64,000 nucleotides of DNA, from NCBI RefSeq assembly GCF_900101965.1, contig NZ_FNAP01000001.1:620001-684000 (forward strand), written 5' to 3'. The notes under the pieces were generated by a model. That model ran no database searches, had not been told where the DNA came from, and worked only from the letters and a program-made list of their open reading frames with translations. Source of the stretch: Rhodospira trueperi (GTDB lineage Bacteria > Pseudomonadota > Alphaproteobacteria > Rhodospirillales > Rhodospirillaceae). Shown one piece after another: positions 62,223 to 64,000 of the stretch. How positions within the stretch are numbered: the stretch's first letter is position 1; each line of letters opens with the position of its first letter. Both the position numbers and the translations under genes were made by a program.

Positions 62223-63368
62223 CTACAGGTTTCTGGCGCGGGCGATGGCGGCGAGCTTTTCCCGATAGCGTCCGATTTCATGGTATTTGTCAATCCGGTC
62301 CCGTCTGCGCTTGCGGGTATCGTCCTTGACCGCCGTCGGCGTATTCCACGCACGAACGTACCGATAGAGCCGGCTGGCCTCGGACAGCGACGGGTGCAAC
62401 CGCAGGGTCGGGTCCCCGGCGTCCTTAAGGGGCAGGTATTTCATGTCGCCGTAGTGCCTGAAGTCCTGCTGCTTGATGAGGAGTTCCAACAGTTTGTCGA
62501 GGTACCCCGCCACCGAGAAGACGGATGAGAAGACCCGGAGCACGTTTTTCAGGGTATCGATGACGGCGCCCGCCGGCGGCACGAACGGCACCGGATCGGC
62601 GGCATTGACGATCCGGTAGATCGGCGTCTTGAAGCGCCCGATCAGATGCGCGTCTCCCACGCGCGGCGCCCCGAAGGTGTAACAGGCGCCCAGCTTCTGC
62701 GCGCTTTGGTACCACGTTGCCACCACGGCCAAGGCGCCGCCCAGCGAATGGCCGGTGATGTACAGCGGCAGATGCTCCCTGCCCTTGAGCCGCTCGGCGA
62801 TCTGATCATGAACCGACCGATAAGAGTCGTGAAAGCCCTTGTGGAAGTGACCGACGATTGCGCCGGTGCCCTTGGGGTCCAGGACCGGAACGGCGCGGAT
62901 GTCCACGTTGGTGATCCAATCGCGGATCTGCTGGGTGCCCCGGAAGCAGATCACCGCCATGCCGGTGCCGTCGTCCGCGTCGCGCGTCACGACGAAGGCC
63001 TGCGTGTCAGTGGACGGCTCGTAGATCGGGCCGCCCCCCGCCAGGTCAAACCGTCCGGCCGCCAGTGCCGCCCTGAGCTTGGCGTTGTGCGAGTCCTGTC
63101 CGTCGGCCGACAGCTGCTTCAGTTCCGCCGAAAGGCCGCGCAGTCTGGCGGCGATGGTCTTCGCGGCCTCCTCGTCCGTTGTCGCCAGCTTGATCAGGTC
63201 CTCCGCGATGGCCAGGAGCCGATCATCGGACTCCTCGTCGAACGGCATGTAGGCCAGTTCTGACAGAAGCGACATGGTCCAGGCCGTGCGGTCACTGTAA
63301 GCCGCCCGCTTGACGGGAACCGGGAGCCTGATAAGCTCGTCAAAGTGCGCATCGGTTTCGGTGCTCAT
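62223..63368 (-). CDS. Class 3 lipase family protein (alpha/beta hydrolase)
   Basis: A 381-aa protein with the lipase_3 fold. Catalytic Ser is in ITGHSLGGALA, the Asp in RIVNAADPVPFVPP and a His in the later RHYGDMKYLPL. AVICFRGTQQIRDWITNVDI and HKGFHDSYRSV are the other family motifs. There is no signal peptide, so it is cytoplasmic or peripheral, which is common for bacterial members of this family. The N-terminal 100 residues are helical (LLSELAYMPFDEESDD). Start ATG 63368 follows GGGAGGG. It should cleave acylglycerols or lysophospholipids; the true substrate is unknown. Confidence 0.85.
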   Translation of the reverse strand: MSTETDAHFDELIRLPVPVKRAAYSDRTAWTMSLLSELAYMPFDEESDDRLLAIAEDLIKLATTDEEAAKTIAARLRGLSAELKQLSADGQDSHNAKLRAALAAGRFDLAGGGPIYEPSTDTQAFVVTRDADDGTGMAVICFRGTQQIRDWITNVDIRAVPVLDPKGTGAIVGHFHKGFHDSYRSVHDQIAERLKGREHLPLYITGHSLGGALAVVATWYQSAQKLGACYTFGAPRVGDAHLIGRFKTPIYRIVNAADPVPFVPPAGAVIDTLKNVLRVFSSVFSVAGYLDKLLELLIKQQDFRHYGDMKYLPLKDAGDPTLRLHPSLSEASRLYRYVRAWNTPTAVKDDTRKRRRDRIDKYHEIGRYREKLAAIARARNL

Positions 63369-63477
63369 GGCGTTTTCCCTCCCCACCCGTCCCTTCGCGA
63401 CACGGCGCACATCCCGAACCCGCGCGGTTACAGCTCCCGGACTCCGCGATTCCGCGCCCCCTATTGCACCAAGAAAT

Positions 63478-63517
63478 TAAACCAAATTTGTGGTTTATTG
63501 AACCGAAACTGTATGAT
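63478..63517 (+). promoter_or_regulatory. Palindrome overlapping a promoter before the small membrane protein
   Basis: TAAACCA (63478-63484) and TGGTTTA (63491-63497) are perfect inverted arms around AATTTG. TTGTGG (63488-63493) and TATGAT (63512-63517) 18 nt apart form a promoter that this palindrome overlaps at its -35, a typical repressor geometry. The patch is far richer in A and T than its surroundings. Confidence 0.55.
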
Positions 63518-63560
63518 ACTCTAGGTTTTCAAAGTTTGGCAAGTCTCTGGGGTCTACTGC

Positions 63561-63782
63561 ATGTTTACGTTGTTCCGTCTGATTCCCGTGCGTGAGGCCC
63601 TGACAGCGCAGATCCCCGTCCTTGTTGCCGCGTTCGCGGTGGCGGAACTGTTCTACAAGTTCGGCAGCTTCATGCTGGAGTGCCTGGCGTTCCTGGCGAC
63701 GTGGTTCGTTTTCGATCTTGTCGTGCATCTGGCGCGCCGTCAGATCGGGCTGATGGCCAACGCCGTGGACTCCGGATCCTAA
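63561..63782 (+). CDS. Small membrane protein, unknown
   Basis: A 73-aa protein beginning MFTLFRLIPVREALT. One or two hydrophobic segments (IPVLVAAFAVAELFYKFGSFM and LECLAFLATWFVFDLVVHL) with basic residues after the second (ARRQIGL). It starts about 44 nt downstream of a good promoter and is followed after 34 nt by the phage-like gene, so the two are probably co-transcribed. No family is recognised; in that context it could be a holin- or spanin-sized protein, but nothing in its sequence proves it. Confidence 0.55.
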   Translation: MFTLFRLIPVREALTAQIPVLVAAFAVAELFYKFGSFMLECLAFLATWFVFDLVVHLARRQIGLMANAVDSGS

Positions 63783-63816
63783 TCCTCGCCGTTCGAACGT
63801 CTTGGGGGACCTCGCC

Positions 63817-64000
63817 ATGCTTGTCCGGCCCATGATCGGCGAATGGGAGCCGCGTGGGATCGAGGCGGTCTCCACGTCCGAAGCCCGCCATCTGATTCGG
63901 ATGCCGGTCCCCGGGCTGATGGGCGATCTGCACCAGGACCTTGGCCGGGCGGCGCTGGCCGTGACCCTCAGGGGCACCCTGGCGGGGGACGAAGCCCGCG
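63817..64000 (+). CDS. N-terminus of phage-tail or contractile-injection-like protein, cut by window edge
   Basis: 61 codons are present, starting MLVRPMIGEWEPRGIEAV. The stretch VSTSEARHLIRMPVPGLMGDLHQDLGRAALAVTLRGTLAGDEAR resembles the N-terminal baseplate/LysM-adaptor domain found in DNA-circularisation proteins of Mu-like phages and in extracellular contractile injection systems (pattern VPGMxGxxFQDLGRxxLxVxLxGxLxG). This is pattern recall and needs confirmation. The gene follows the small membrane protein in the same orientation; a purine-rich GGGGGAC precedes the ATG. Confidence 0.5.
   Translation, partial: MLVRPMIGEWEPRGIEAVSTSEARHLIRMPVPGLMGDLHQDLGRAALAVTLRGTLAGDEAR

Overview
The window is high-GC chromosomal DNA of an alphaproteobacterium, most likely a member of the Rhodospirillales. 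That placement rests on gene order rather than on any marker comparison: an RNase D, kdsD, lptC, lptA, lptB, rpoN run; a miaB, phoH, ybeY, corC, lnt, XRE-regulator run; groES-groEL behind a CIRCE operator; and a lpxK-waaA pair. A sulfide:quinone oxidoreductase and a cobalamin-riboswitch-controlled metal importer would suit a purple bacterium with high B12 demand, but that is inference. No tRNA, rRNA, CRISPR array, transposase or integrase was seen.

Layout. 1-2.7 kb: the 3' part of a hybrid histidine kinase. 2.8-7.1 kb (minus): a five-gene ECF metal transporter (NikK-like, CbiM, NikL-like, CbiQ, CbiO) headed by a cobalamin riboswitch. 7.2-8.1 kb: a visibly AT-richer methyltransferase-like gene. 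8.2-11.3 kb (minus): an MFS transporter, a small membrane protein and a Tat-exported SQR. 11.3-13.1 kb: a low-molecular-weight phosphatase and a fructosamine-kinase homologue, a probable protein-repair pair split by a palindromic repeat. 13.2-16.0 kb: two small secreted Cys-containing proteins and a soluble double-PAS chemoreceptor. 16.3-22.3 kb: RNase D, KdsD, LptC/A/B (Kdo precursor and LPS export) and sigma-54. 22.4-30 kb: a CYTH-CHAD protein, a SPOR lipoprotein, rlmB, a glycosyltransferase, gmhB and a MATE exporter.

30-35.6 kb is a tight RNA-processing and envelope operon (miaB, phoH, ybeY, corC, lnt), mostly with 4-nt stop/start overlaps, followed by an XRE regulator. 36.3-46 kb holds pth and rplY, a three-cysteine peroxiredoxin, a TPR protein, purEK, a 17-kDa-antigen lipoprotein, a CbpA-type DnaJ and PEP carboxylase. 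46-51.3 kb holds a DUF817 membrane protein, an unknown conserved protein, groEL/groES and an arginase-family protein with an altered metal motif. 51.1-56.3 kb (minus) joins GNAT, lpxK, waaA, a GT4 glycosyltransferase and a PlcP-like metallophosphoesterase; the last two resemble the plcP-agt phospholipid-to-glycolipid remodelling pair. 56.6-63.4 kb is a looser envelope region (FlgO-like lipoprotein and partner, apaG, a VWA protein, a coiled-coil membrane protein, DUF2062, a class-3 lipase). The window ends inside a gene whose N-terminus resembles phage-tail or contractile-injection baseplate proteins.

The strongest leads are the riboswitch-driven NikK/NikL-type importer, the plcP-agt pair fused to the lipid A cluster, a repeated element sitting directly after two unrelated stop codons, the AT-rich methyltransferase insert with duplicated promoter-like blocks, and the possible injection-system edge at the right end.
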